Part shown: positions 1 to 9,334 of the stretch, in pieces
How the letters are laid out: each line of letters starts with the position of its first letter
How positions within the stretch are numbered: the stretch's first letter is position 1
Source: Bradyrhizobium sp. Gha
Lineage (GTDB): Bacteria > Pseudomonadota > Alphaproteobacteria > Rhizobiales > Xanthobacteraceae
Length of the DNA stretch: 36,718 nucleotides
Assembly: GCF_900113735.1 (NCBI RefSeq)
Contig: NZ_FOQM01000059.1
Coordinates: 1-36,718 of the forward strand
Direction of reading: 5' to 3'
Made by a program: the position numbers and the translations under genes
Notes under the pieces: model-generated
What the model was told of the DNA's origin: nothing
The model's input: only the letters and a program-made list of their open reading frames with translations
Databases searched by the model: none

Positions 1-2607
1 CGGCGCACAGACCACATAGGCAATCAGATGCTTGTCACCGGGGCCGTTCTGGCCCGCCACCACCACCGCCTCGCGCACCCAGGCGTGCTCGCAAAGCTTT
101 GCGACGATCTCACCCGGCTCGATGCGGTAGCCGCGGATCTTCACCTGGTCGTCGTTGCGGCCCAGAAACTCGATATTGCCGTCCGGCAGGTAGCGTGCAA
201 GGTCGCCGGTCCGGTACAGCCGATCGCCCTCGACAAAGGGACTGGCGATGAACCGTTCGGCGGTCAGCTCAGGGCGGTTCAGATAGCCTCGCGCCACCCC
301 CGCCCCGCCAATGTAAAGTTCGCCGACCGCGCCGAACGGCACGGGCACGCCTTGGCCATCCAGCAGGTACACCCGTGTGTTGGCGATGGGACGCCCAACG
401 TGAGGCATCTCGGGCCAACATGACGGATCAGCCGCAAGGTGGTGCTCGGAAATGACGCTGATTTCTGTGGACCCATATTGATTGATCAATCTCGCGTTCG
501 GGTGTGCTTGGAAGAAAGCCCTAAGCAGCGGAGTGGCCTGCAATCGTTCGCCAGCTGTATAAACCTCCCTCAAGGAGGGCAGCTGCACGCGCTGCGTGCT
601 CCAGACACCTGCAAGATGATTCAATGCCACGAATGGGAGAAAAAGCCGCTCGATCGCCTCCTGCTCTAGAAACTCCAGCAGGTCGGAGACGCGCCTCCTT
701 GTCTCTTCACGCAGGAGCACAAGCGCTCCGCCGTCCTTCCAGCAAATGAACAATTCCTGGCAGGACACATCGAAGTTCAGGGTTGCGAATTGAAGCGTAC
801 GCAGTTTTGACGAGCCAATCCCCATAAGCGAATTCACAAGCGCACCATGGGACATCTGAACGCCCTTGGGGACGCCGGTTGAGCCGGAGGTATAGATGAC
901 ATAAGCAAGATGGCGCGATGTGAGGCCAAGCTTGCCCGGGTCTGGGTTCGAAGGCGACTGCTGGGCCCAGGGCTGAGTGTTCGTTTCCAAATCGACCACG
1001 GTCACCTGGGCCACGGCCTCAGCACCCAATGCCGTTTGACCGGCGACATCACAAAGCAGCAGTTTTGGTTTTGCATCTTCGACAATCTGCCGCAGCCGCG
1101 CTGGCGGATAAGCCGGATCTAGCGGCAGATAGGCGCCTCCCGCCTTCAGGATCGCTAGCACGCCAATTACCATCGCCATGCTGCGCTCCAGGCAGATCGC
1201 GACCGGCTGGTCCGGCTTGACCCCGAGCTCGATCAGATGATGGGCCAGCCGGTTAGCGCGCGCATTGAGTTCGCCATAGCTTGATCTCTCCTTCTCATGG
1301 ACCACCGCCACGGCTTCCGGCGCCTTTTGCACCTGAGCCTCGAACAATTCATGGATACATCGCTCGAACGAACAAGCCGCTGCCGTTTGACTCAACTCCT
1401 CAATTAGAGCCGTGCGCTCCTCGGTCTGAAAGTCGATCCGGCTGACAGCCTGCCTCGCATCGTCCATCACGCCGCGCAACAACGTTTGCAAATGCTGCGT
1501 CATGCCGTCGATCACCTGTGGGGCCAATCGCGCGGCATCAAAATGCCAGCGGAAGCTCCCATCCGGAGCACGAACTTCAAACGTCAGCAAGCTGCCGCAT
1601 AAGGCTTGGTCATCTTTGGGACTCGTCGACAGATCGTCAGTGACGGAACCGCTCTTTGACGTGATTGCAATGCCGATCGGCCAAGGCTGGCGCGAACGTA
1701 ACGCCTCGACATCACGCAATGTCGGGCAACGCGCAATCAGATCTCGCGCAAAGCTCGCATGCGCCCTCAGCTGAGCGACTTCGGCCATTACGGCTTTTCG
1801 CACTTCATCAAAAGCATGATTAAGCTCAATGCAAACATCCATTGGCACAACGGGGGCGATGAACGCCTCGACGAACTTGGAGCCACCCTGCAATCCATCC
1901 CCTGCAGGCTTCCACCCCAGTTGAGGTTGTTTCTCTTTCGTGAGGCGAGCGAGATAGATCAACCAAGCTGCTAGCAAATACTCCGAGCGATCTTGCGGAG
2001 ATAGTTTGGCCAAAGCGCTTAGGCTGGACCACGAACTCGACTGCCATTGGGGAGGCGCATCCGCAGCCGCGGACAATGACCGTAAAGGAAAATGCAATCG
2101 CTTGAACTGTCCGAGCCGCTTCCGCCAAAAATTCTCCAGAGGCGCCAGCATCTCATGTGTGGCGGTTATGCTCTGCACCTGCTCATCGCTCAAGATAAGA
2201 AGGCGACCACTTTGATCCACGTTGAAACGCCTGGTAACAGCTTGCGCATCCAGCATGTATTTGAAAGCACCTCGACGCGCTCGCTCTAACACGTCCAATG
2301 GCAACGTGAAGGGATCGGCAATTGAGAAGATCCAATCTACCGGTTCCGCCTTCAAAAATGACGAGAGCTCTTCAATAGTTTCCATACACGGAATGTTGGC
2401 ACTAGCTGCCCACTGAGCAAAGGTGGAGTCGGTACACAGCGCTGCACCAATGATGTGGTCCATTGCCAATGCCAGCTGAGCGTCGCGGATTGCGGGCCTG
2501 CCGCTGCCGATAAACACGCTGGAGAAGGTTATTCGGCTTGCAGAAGGCCTATCCCGATCGCTTGGTTCGTAGGCGCTCGCGCGCTCCAGAGGCGACCCGT
2601 GGTCCAT
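1..2607 (-). CDS. Non-ribosomal peptide synthetase, N-terminal part (cut by window edge)
   Basis: This frame is open on the minus strand from about 2625 to the left edge (about 869 residues seen). Residues about 25-115 (VFIGSGRPAIRD, then DWIFSIADPFTLPLDVLERA) resemble the first half of the formyltransferase-like domain found at the start of some NRPSs. About 250 residues of a poorly conserved linker/condensation-like region follow (LAPLENFWRKRL, WPIGIAITS). A full adenylation domain starts near residue 435: YGELNARANRLAHHL, the phosphate loop YTSGSTGVPKG, FDVSCQE, NQYGSTE, YRTGDLAR and GRNDDQVKIRGYRIEPGE. It should load an amino acid as an aminoacyl-adenylate. By hand alignment the pocket residues start D-V-Q, loosely like proline-type codes, which is weak evidence. 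The A10 lysine, carrier domain and later modules lie outside the window. I chose the ATG at 2607 because GAAAGG sits 6 nt upstream; an ATG at 2613 abuts that motif. The second half of the formyltransferase fold seems to be missing. Confidence 0.88.
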   Translation of the reverse strand, partial: MDHGSPLERASAYEPSDRDRPSASRITFSSVFIGSGRPAIRDAQLALAMDHIIGAALCTDSTFAQWAASANIPCMETIEELSSFLKAEPVDWIFSIADPFTLPLDVLERARRGAFKYMLDAQAVTRRFNVDQSGRLLILSDEQVQSITATHEMLAPLENFWRKRLGQFKRLHFPLRSLSAAADAPPQWQSSSWSSLSALAKLSPQDRSEYLLAAWLIYLARLTKEKQPQLGWKPAGDGLQGGSKFVEAFIAPVVPMDVCIELNHAFDEVRKAVMAEVAQLRAHASFARDLIARCPTLRDVEALRSRQPWPIGIAITSKSGSVTDDLSTSPKDDQALCGSLLTFEVRAPDGSFRWHFDAARLAPQVIDGMTQHLQTLLRGVMDDARQAVSRIDFQTEERTALIEELSQTAAACSFERCIHELFEAQVQKAPEAVAVVHEKERSSYGELNARANRLAHHLIELGVKPDQPVAICLERSMAMVIGVLAILKAGGAYLPLDPAYPPARLRQIVEDAKPKLLLCDVAGQTALGAEAVAQVTVVDLETNTQPWAQQSPSNPDPGKLGLTSRHLAYVIYTSGSTGVPKGVQMSHGALVNSLMGIGSSKLRTLQFATLNFDVSCQELFICWKDGGALVLLREETRRRVSDLLEFLEQEAIERLFLPFVALNHLAGVWSTQRVQLPSLREVYTAGERLQATPLLRAFFQAHPNARLINQYGSTEISVISEHHLAADPSCWPEMPHVGRPIANTRVYLLDGQGVPVPFGAVGELYIGGAGVARGYLNRPELTAERFIASPFVEGDRLYRTGDLARYLPDGNIEFLGRNDDQVKIRGYRIEPGEIVAKLCEHAWVREAVVVAGQNGPGDKHLIAYVVCAP

Positions 2608-2613
2608 CGTCAT

Positions 2614-3045
2614 CCTTTCAGCAGTTCAGCTATCAGGCTGGCCTTTGCCATCTCGGCGCAGCACCCCGCAACTCGGTCACCGATCAACCTGGCCTGCGGC
2701 GAAACCTGGCTACCCCAAGGCCAGAATCTCTCAATCTCCTCTCATCGAACGATTTCTCCTGCGTGCCGCAATTCAGAGGATTACGCATCTATCGTGCCAA
2801 AGTTGAAATCGACTGCAATCAATGCGATAGCAGGGCCGGTGCTATGTCACATCTCCAACAGCGCCGCGGGATATCGTACAAATGGGGCGCTAAAAGTCGG
2901 CATGCGTCTCCGGACTCTCGCTCGATGTTCCGGACAAAAATGGACGTAGATCGGCAGCGTGAGCCGTCAGCTCAGCCGAACCGCATTCGGCGAGCGCGTC
3001 TCCTAAGTCCGCTCCGAAGGATTAGTGTCAATCAGCTTGCAAGTG
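2614..3045. other. Intergenic region upstream of the NRPS
   Basis: This stretch lies upstream of the minus-strand NRPS and should hold its promoter. I see no convincing gene, nod-box or -24/-12 promoter in it. The plus-strand frame that is open across it has no recognisable motif and shows Arg/Ser/Pro-rich out-of-frame composition. Confidence 0.4.
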
Positions 3046-3265
3046 AGCCAGGAGCGAAGCAAGCCGTTGCTCGACGACATGCACGCCCGGCTGCTGCGCG
3101 ATCGAGAACCTCTCTCGCGCTCCTCCGAGGTCCTGAGGCCCATGAATTACATGCTCAGACGCTGGGCCGGGTTTGCCCGCTTCCTCGACGATGGCAGGAT
3201 CTGCCCCAGCAATAACGCCGGCGAAAGAACGTTGCGCGGCATCGCTTTGGGAAGCCGACACTGGA
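3046..3265 (+). pseudogene. IS66-family transposase (TnpC) C-terminal remnant
   Basis: The frame reads QERSKPLLDDMHARLLRDRE, then LRPMNYMLRRWAGFARFLDD and GRICPSNNAGERTLRGIALG. This matches the C-terminal part of IS66-type DDE transposases, where the catalytic glutamate lies in the SNNxAER motif; here it reads SNNAGER. Similarity stops abruptly after SRHWT, and there is no upstream catalytic region, no tnpA/tnpB and no clear terminal inverted repeat. It is a dead fragment marking an old insertion next to the NRPS. The family is recognised from memory of its conserved C-terminal motif. Confidence 0.8.
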
Positions 3266-3414
3266 CCTTGGACACAACGGTCAGGCTACCTACCTGTAGT
3301 GCGAGGGTCCGGACAGATGTGTTATCAACCGGACACTGCTGAATGAGATCAGGCAGTGCTTAGCGCCACGATAATTGCGGTGATCGGATAGAGCCCGCCA
3401 TTGAACCACGGTCA

Positions 3415-4024
3415 GCTCGAGCGCCTCGACCACAAGCGCTGCTTCACGCACGACGAGCGGAAAGCATTCGGTCCACCCCGTTGCAACATCCACCAGCCTG
3501 AATGTAGCCGCCGGGTACGGACATGCCGCCGTGCGTAACCAGATCCGCTTCGTAGTACCCCGGCGGAGGCGATCCCCAGTCATTGAATGTACGCACCGGC
3601 ACTGCCGCCGTACGGGACTGGAAAAACCGCCCGCCGTCGGCGTCCTCCGGCTGCTGCGATCCTTACGTCGCTCAGCAGGCGATCGATCGTCGGATAGCGC
3701 TCAATCTGCCCTGCCGTTCAAGAGCCGGAAGCAAGAACGGATCATCGCGACGAGCCGCTTGCTGCACAGCCGGTCAGCCGCGCCCCATAGCACAATCACT
3801 GCATGCGAATGGAAGCTCCGTAGGTCCGGCCGCGCTCCACCGCACGGCCGATCCCGATGCCACGTAACTGACAGCGCGCGGATCGCGTGTTGCGATGCCA
3901 TCCCGCAACGGCGCACAGCTCGTCTAGGATCCGTCCCTTCTCGAGCCGCCCGCTCGCCCGTTAGTCCCTCGGCCAGCGCTGATGTGATCTCGCGCCTTGC
4001 GCGCATGCTGAACTTCCCTGCCAT
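3415..4024 (-). pseudogene. Degenerate DDE/integrase-type transposase remnant
   Basis: Pieces of one transposase are spread over several minus-strand frames. The start is at 4024 (MAGKFSMRARREITSALAE), followed by HAIRALSVTWHRDRP and FHSHAVIVLWGAADRLCSKR. A shifted frame gives PTIDRLLSDVR near 3670. Another gives FRLVDVATGWTECFPLVVRE near 3470, a typical integrase-core stretch. Large parts between and after these blocks are missing and at least two frameshifts are present, so it cannot be functional. I recognise the type (single-ORF integrase-core transposases common in rhizobia) but not the exact IS name. Confidence 0.72.
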
Positions 4025-4156
4025 AGCCGCACCGAACTGATTCGGCAGCTCCGCCCTCACGCGACAAGGAAGTTGTCCGTCAACATTTTTAGCGAGGCGA
4101 TGCGCACCTTTGCTATTAGCGGCAGTTCATATCAGATCGGCGTTTACTCGCGTCGC

Positions 4157-4543
4157 TCAATATGTGGAGCCTGCCGGGTCGCAGAGGTTGTGGCGCTCGG
4201 TTCCGTTGAGGGGTGGGTTAAAGATGCTAACGAGGACCATGTCCTTGCCGCGCCCCCCGCGGAGAAAATGCTTGTCATGCTTGTCGAGCACATACATGTC
4301 ACCCTTGCGAATGGGATAGACATTGCCGTCCATGTCCTCGACCTCGCCCTCTCCGGCGATGCAGTAACAGGCTTCGAGATGATTCCGGTATTGCAGAAGC
4401 GAAACGGTGTTAGCGCGCACCACGGTGTGGCAGATGCTAAAACCCATACCGTCCTTCTCTGTCAGGAGGCGGTGGCTCGTACCATTGCCCCAATCAACGA
4501 AATGGTCGGTCGCTTCAACGTCGTGCAGACTACGCACAATCAT
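4157..4543 (-). CDS. ectC: L-ectoine synthase (orphan EctC)
   Basis: The 128-residue protein is the full usual length for ectoine synthase, the cupin enzyme that cyclises N-gamma-acetyl-L-2,4-diaminobutyrate to ectoine. Family signatures are plain: DGMGFSICHT, YRNHLEACYCIAGEGEVED, YPIRKGDMYVLDKHDKHFLR and FNPPLNG. The proposed metal ligands of characterised EctC correspond here to Glu57, Tyr84 and His92. No ectA, ectB, ectD or ask lies in the window, so the substrate would have to come from elsewhere, or the protein has a related activity, as discussed for orphan EctC proteins in non-halophiles. The start is ATG at 4543 with no strong Shine-Dalgarno sequence. The frame is intact, unlike its surroundings, which suggests it is kept by selection. 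Confidence 0.9.
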   Translation of the reverse strand: MIVRSLHDVEATDHFVDWGNGTSHRLLTEKDGMGFSICHTVVRANTVSLLQYRNHLEACYCIAGEGEVEDMDGNVYPIRKGDMYVLDKHDKHFLRGGRGKDMVLVSIFNPPLNGTERHNLCDPAGSTY

Positions 4544-4994
4544 AGCGTTCGATTGCCCCCGTGCAGGATGAATTGAGGACCCAAAAAGCTGGACGCCGCT
4601 GTTCTGGCCCTAAACCGCGACTTTTCTTGCCGCGCGCCCGACCTCGGTGTCCCCGAAACAACCAGCTGTCCCCGCGGAGAACCTGCGCAGTAGCTCTACG
4701 GGATCGGCCACACGCAAGAGGCCTGCCACTTGCCCGACGGCGACTAGTGCAAATATCGGCGCCAGGGTATTTCGCAGCCAAGCCCGATCGGCGGGCACCT
4801 AATTGATATCCCACCTTCGCGTGGTGCCGCCTCTTACCTTTGAAACTGCTGCTTGGGATATTGCCGGCGATATAAACTTTCTCCAGCCCTAAAGTTGGCA
4901 AGTCGTTTCCTCCCATGCTGTGCCTCTCGCCGCGAATAGGGTTCCGCAGCGTCTCAGCAAGTAGAGCAAATCTTATGCCGTGGTCGAAGACCAT
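4544..4994 (-). other. Unrecognised degraded coding remnant upstream of ectC
   Basis: A 154-codon minus-strand frame (start 4994) runs to 4530 and overlaps the start of ectC. A second frame at 4610-4798 looks more protein-like (ADRAWLRNTLAPIFALVAVG, then ADPVELLRRFSAGTAGCFGD). Coding character seems to switch between frames, as in a decayed gene. I do not recognise the family, and no ectA or ectB motif is present. Confidence 0.3.
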
Positions 4995-5908
4995 GAAGGA
5001 TAAGTGACTGCCTCAGCCGGCTAGCGAGCGAGAACGATGCTTGGCGTGTATCCAATCTAACAAACTGCCGAGATAACGGCCGAATACCCACAGGTCCGCG
5101 AGCGAGTACCGGCCGAACAGTGCGGCTATTTATCCGCTATGGGCAAATGCCGTTATAGATTGAGCACCCTGATATCCGAGCCGAAATCAGGTCCTCGGTG
5201 CTAGGCCAACCGCTGGCGGATATCATCGATTATTTGCCGCGTCGCGACCTCATGATGAGGCCGCCGGCGAGAAATCGTGTGGTCCCGAATGCACGCGTCG
5301 TTCGCGCCTCCGATTTGACCACCCCGTTCCGAAGGCTAAACGCGAGCGGAAACATCGCGACCGAAAGAGACCCGAGCGCGGCCTGCACTTCGGTGAGGCG
5401 CGGTTCAACGAACTGACTTTCGACATCCGACAGGCTCGACTTCAGCAGGCACGATAGCGATGGATGATGTTACGGTGAGTACAAATGCGGGCCAACTCTT
5501 CATCGAGCATCCTGAACGCTCCTGAGGTCTTCGCAATCTCCGCGAAGAGATATTCAAGCGAGCATGTCGTCTATCAACGAGCCGCCTGTCATCGCATCTC
5601 GCGAAGTCGTTCGGTAGGCCGATAAGGACCATGCCAGTTCGTGATATCCTCCTTTCCCTAGCCCTAGCGATTCCATCGCGACGATCCGCAGCGTTTTTGG
5701 CCCGCCTTACGCTGTCTTTCTTCCCGACTAGTTCCACAAACAGAGCTGAACGCTCGTAAGGCGGAGGGAATGGGCGACTCACGCTCCCCTCGCCAGCCGC
5801 TTGTTGCTAAAAAAGCTCGCCCGTCAGTACTCTCTCCGAATGAGCTGAACATCATTTGCCGATGTGCTATATGCTCTCGTTGAGAATAGCTTTGTTTTGA
5901 AGGTTTCG
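4995..5908. other. Intergenic region, no supported gene
   Basis: Several short frames cross this stretch on both strands, but none has family motifs with a good ribosome binding site. A 37-codon plus-strand frame starts at 5770 right after GGAGGGA, but the spacing is too short to be convincing. The stretch is probably degraded DNA. Confidence 0.3.
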
Positions 5909-6112
5909 ATGTCTCTTTCGATTGAATTGATTGTCGACGGCTATGTGAAACTAAACAACCGTAGCGCGCTGGAGAATCTTCTGGCGCATCGGCGGAAGCT
6001 ACTGCAGCAGTTGAACTGCGTTACCGGCACTGATCCGAAGCAAGCGATCGCTCAGGTGACTCAAGAAATCGCAGTCATCCAAAGGGCACTTGCCGCGCTC
6101 GCACGGGAGTAA
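5909..6112 (+). CDS. Small hypothetical protein with two predicted helices
   Basis: This 67-residue protein starts MSLSIELIVDGYVKLNNR. The ATG at 5909 is chosen over the upstream ATG at 5864 because GAAGG (5899-5903) lies 5 nt before it. The sequence is rich in Leu, Ala, Gln and Arg (SALENLLAHRRKLLQQL, then QEIAVIQRALAALARE) and should form two amphipathic helices, perhaps a helical hairpin. No signal peptide or known domain is visible. A hairpin with a T-run follows at 6158-6187. Function unknown; it resembles small conserved hypothetical proteins of Bradyrhizobium. Confidence 0.65.
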   Translation: MSLSIELIVDGYVKLNNRSALENLLAHRRKLLQQLNCVTGTDPKQAIAQVTQEIAVIQRALAALARE

Positions 6113-6157
6113 ACAGGAACGACGCACCGGCTCGGGGTCAATTGACGGCGTTCCGGC

Positions 6158-6187
6158 GCCGAACATTGACTTCGGCCGCTTTTTTTT
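6158..6187 (+). terminator. Rho-independent terminator
   Basis: GCCGAA (6158-6163) and TTCGGC (6171-6176) form a 6-bp stem with a 7-nt loop. After CGC comes a run of eight T (6180-6187). It is 46 nt downstream of the stop of the small gene at 5909-6112 and in the right orientation to end it. Confidence 0.65.
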
Positions 6188-7045
6188 CGGTCGAGGCTTA
6201 TTGGCGCGATGCGTCACCGGCATCGTAGCGCAAGGGCGTGCGCCAAGGCAAAGATGCGCAGCCTTTTGTGGGAGCTACTCTCTTGCTTCAGTGATCGGCC
6301 GCTCGCGGCGAGCAACGCGCCCCAATATACATACGCAGATGCGCGAAGCCGGCTGCATGGCCTGTCGTGACGGATCGCGGTAAACAACTAGGGGGACAAG
6401 GATTGACTGACGGTGCTTCCTCGCAAAACAGATTCTTCGTTCGGAAGGGCGGGCGGTCTATGATCGAGAACGTGAGGCACCAGCTCTGATTGTGACAGGC
6501 TTGGCACTACTCTAACGGTTGAAGAATCCGAATCGACAAAGGTTGCACCGCTCCGCAGGAACAAGATGTCATTTTGAACAGAGCATTCCAGATGCCGGAT
6601 TGTGTGATCGGTCGAGCCTGCGCGTGCGATGGGGTGCCCCAGGAACCGGAGCGCATTGATACGACACTTCGCCGGCCGCCATCGCGCAAACGTCCCATTT
6701 GACGCGTAGTCGACGAACACGGCGTACTGCTTCTCAACCCGGCGATACCGACCACCGCCGCACGCTGGTGAATGTCGCCAACGATACGAACAATGATCTT
6801 CAATGCGGGGAGCCTCTCGCGGCCGCTGCGCGCAAAAGATGCGCCATGACAATGCTCCATCGGATAACACCGCATTTTGGGTGACGTGTGACCGCTATCG
6901 ATTTGCGAGGACGATACACCTTTGCGAGTTGGCTGGATCGCTATGCCGCAGGGGACGCCGCGATGCGCGAACCTGGATAACAGGCCAGGATCTTCACCCC
7001 CTGTGTCTTTGAAATTCAACCTCAATGATAAGCCATGTACCAGAT
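6188..7045. other. Region with unrecognised, possibly decayed reading frames
   Basis: Two overlapping minus-strand frames (6388-6870 and 6507-7055) each have protein-like stretches: IIVRIVGDIHQRAAVVGIAG in one; YAVFVDYASNGTFARW and ALRFLGHPIARAGSTDHTIR in the other. This could be one gene broken by a frameshift near 6740. I recognise no family and see no good ribosome binding site. Confidence 0.25.
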
Positions 7046-7246
7046 CTATCGCCACATCGTTGGTGCTTTGGAAAGAGCTTCCTGACCAATCTGTTTAAGC
7101 AGATCGGGGCGCGTCTCGCCTCTAGTGGCGGCCTCCAGGATTTTGGAGGCGACGTAGACGCGGACGCCAACGTCATACGGTGAGACGCGCTCGCAAACTT
7201 CATCCAGGATCGTGCGCAGAAGCGCGGTCGTGGCACCGTCCAGCAT
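7046..7246 (-). CDS. Small conserved-type hypothetical protein
   Basis: A 66-residue cytoplasmic protein beginning MLDGATTALLRTILDEVCER and ending QIGQEALSKAPTMWR. AGGGAG lies 8 nt before the ATG at 7246. Sequence character suggests several helices (TTALLRTILDEVCERV, VRVYVASKILEAATR). Proteins of this type and length are common and unannotated in rhizobia; that statement is from memory and not searched. No metal-binding or catalytic motif is seen and the role is unknown. Confidence 0.68.
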   Translation of the reverse strand: MLDGATTALLRTILDEVCERVSPYDVGVRVYVASKILEAATRGETRPDLLKQIGQEALSKAPTMWR

Positions 7247-8053
7247 TGGGAGATCTCCCTCACCCCATCAATGATGGATATGGGCATTTGTCAGACCCCA
7301 ACTCAAGTACATCAGATCGTACTTATTTCTGCGGTGAAGAGTTCGTTTGCATCAAAAACCAGCGCCAACCCCGCGTCTGGCGACGAAATCGGGCCGAGAT
7401 CCCTCTCAGGTCACCCGCAACTCACCCCGCTGGCGGCTGTTGAGGGAAGTTCGGCTTTATGCAGCTAGACGAGGTCGTCTGCGCGATCGCCGCAATTTCA
7501 TGGTCAGGGCGCTGTTATCGATCCATCATCGCACGTGTTGGCAGCAGCGACCTTCCTTTGGCAAGCCCGCTTGCAGTCGCTGCATCGTGGGTTTTGGACA
7601 TTTAAGCTAGTGTAGCGGAGGGACCCTGCGCGGACACGAGAACGTCGCGTGATAATCATCAGGGGCGCTGCCGTAGTGCAGGATTTGAGCGCGACAGCGC
7701 GGCGCATTGCATTAATCGATAATCCCATTTTGCTAATGTCTCCGCCCAGAATAATCACATTCAGCCGGGCGCGGCATGTTTAGTGGCCACGTTATCTCCG
7801 CGATCCTTGGATCGTCGGCCATTGTGGTAAATGAGCCTGAGTTGTGAGCGGGCTGGCGTCGCCAAAACCTGCGAGATGGGCGCGAGCCCTTCAGCGAGTG
7901 AGCTAGCAAACTTGCGGCCGCGGGCTGCCTGCTGAAACTGCTCCGATCTGACGCCGAGGTGACTAGCTCAGGTAAAAGAAGCGACCGGCTTGTTGATTAT
8001 CTGCTGTGTTTCGTCGAATGCCGCGTTTTTTTTTGAAACGGAAAGGGAGCTTC
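7247..8053. other. Intergenic region, no supported gene
   Basis: Frames of up to 87 codons occur on both strands, but none has recognisable motifs or a good start signal. I see no IS remnant, repeat array or RNA gene here. Confidence 0.35.
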
Positions 8054-8257
8054 ATGCATCATCTCGGCAATAGCCGTCGTCGCACAACATCTGTGATGAC
8101 CGACGAACAGGAAGAGCTGGAGCGCTGCAAGCAGGAGATTGCGCGTCTCAGACAGCTGGTCGTAGGACTTTCTGAAATTGTTTTGCGCCACGTCGTAACA
8201 AGCGCGCAAAGCAGCCGGAATGTGCCTGAGCATCTGAGCGAGCCGCCGAAGTCATAA
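8054..8257 (+). CDS. Small hypothetical protein with a short coiled coil
   Basis: A 67-residue protein. The ATG at 8054 has GAAAGGGAG ending 4 nt before it; a second possible start at 8096 (MTDEQEELERCKQ) is less well placed. The middle (DEQEELERCKQEIARLRQLV, then VGLSEIVLRHVV) has heptad-like spacing of Leu, Ile and Val and may form a short coiled coil or dimerising helix. The N-terminus is basic and the tail polar. It resembles short heptad-type hypothetical proteins of Bradyrhizobium (from memory). Function unknown. Confidence 0.55.
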   Translation: MHHLGNSRRRTTSVMTDEQEELERCKQEIARLRQLVVGLSEIVLRHVVTSAQSSRNVPEHLSEPPKS

Positions 8258-8482
8258 TATGAAATGCGAACTCGCACTTGGGGTGCTTTCGGCGGCGCGG
8301 GGCGGCCTCGCCAGTGGCAGAGTCAATCCCAACCGACATCATGAGCTCGATGCTGGGGCAGTTGTTGAGGAGACAAAAGAGCTGCTTCGGATCGGGTTTG
8401 AGAGTTCTTCCAGGACTTTGAGTATTTTCAAGGCTAACCCATCGGGTTCGAGTGCTTCTGGGCGCATCACTTGCGTATCTGG

Positions 8483-9334
8483 CTAGGATGGCGCCCAGGA
8501 CAGGACTACATTGTCGATCAACCGAGTCGAGCCTACGTAGGCTGCGACACAGAGCACCGCCGGATAGCGCAGAGGGCTCACGGCAGGCCTGAGTGTCGCA
8601 GTTTCGACAAGCTCAAGGTACGCCAGTCGATCGACCCTTTCCAAATGCGTCCTTGCGAGCGCAATCAGGGTTGCCGCATCGCGCTCCCCTGAGGCAAACT
8701 CTGCGCTGTGGCGAACAAGCCACCGCTGATCGCAAGGGTCCGACCACGTTCTTGCGGGCTAAGATAACGGTTACGACTGCTCATTGCCAGCCCATCTGAC
8801 TCCCGCACGATTGGCACGGTGACAATCTCGATCGGAAAATTCAGATCAGCCAGCATGCGGCGTATTACAGCGCATTGCTGAAAATCCTTCTGTTCAAAGT
8901 ACGCGACGTCCGGCTGCACCATGTTGAATAGCTTGCAGACGACAGTCGATACACCTCGAAAATGTCCAGGCCTGAACGCTCCGCGAAGCGGTTTTGCGAG
9001 CTGGCCCGGTTCGACGAAGCTCTCAAATTGAGCCGGATAGATCTCCTCTGCACTTGGCGCGAAGATGATGGAGACCTCGGCACTGCGGCACAACGCTTCA
9101 TCGCGCGCGAAGTCGCGAGGGTACCTGCTGAGACCCTCATTTGGGCCGAACTGAGTGGGGTTGACCAAGATGCTAACGCCGGTGACGTCGCAGTGCCCCC
9201 GGCTAGCCGAGATCGGGGGCCAGGTGGCCGTTATGCAAGTATCCCACCGTCGGAGCGAACCCGATGCGCTTATCGGCATTGCGAAGGTCTCCAAGGCCGC
9301 GACGCAGCTCAGCGACCTTCTTAATTGCTTGCAT
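8483..9334 (-). pseudogene. panC: Pantothenate synthetase gene with two frameshifts
   Basis: PanC joins pantoate and beta-alanine using ATP. The start MQAIKKVAELRRGLGDLRNA is at 9334 with AAGG 6 nt upstream, followed by FAPTVGYLHNGHLAP, where the family has the HxGH nucleotide-binding motif. The frame then hits a stop because of what looks like one extra base in a G5 run on the plus strand (9215-9219). It resumes in another frame: VSILVNPTQFGPNE, RGAFRPGHFRGVSTVVCKLF, YFEQKDFQQ and SDGLAMSSRNRYLSPQER. A second shift occurs near 8700, after GGLFATAQ. The last part (FASGERDAATLIALARTHLE, then STRLIDNVVLS) ends at 8483. Every conserved block is present, so the lesions look recent. It lies 1.3 kb downstream of bioA and on the same strand as panD. 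Confidence 0.88.

Noticed and set aside
2538..3215. 225-codon plus-strand frame upstream of the NRPS
   Set aside because: Arg/Ser/Pro-rich with no motif; it overlaps the NRPS start in antisense and reads the IS66 remnant in the wrong frame.
8813..8830. TGGCACGGTGACAATC as a sigma-54 promoter
   Set aside because: The -12 GC element is missing at the required spacing, and it lies inside panC on the opposite strand.
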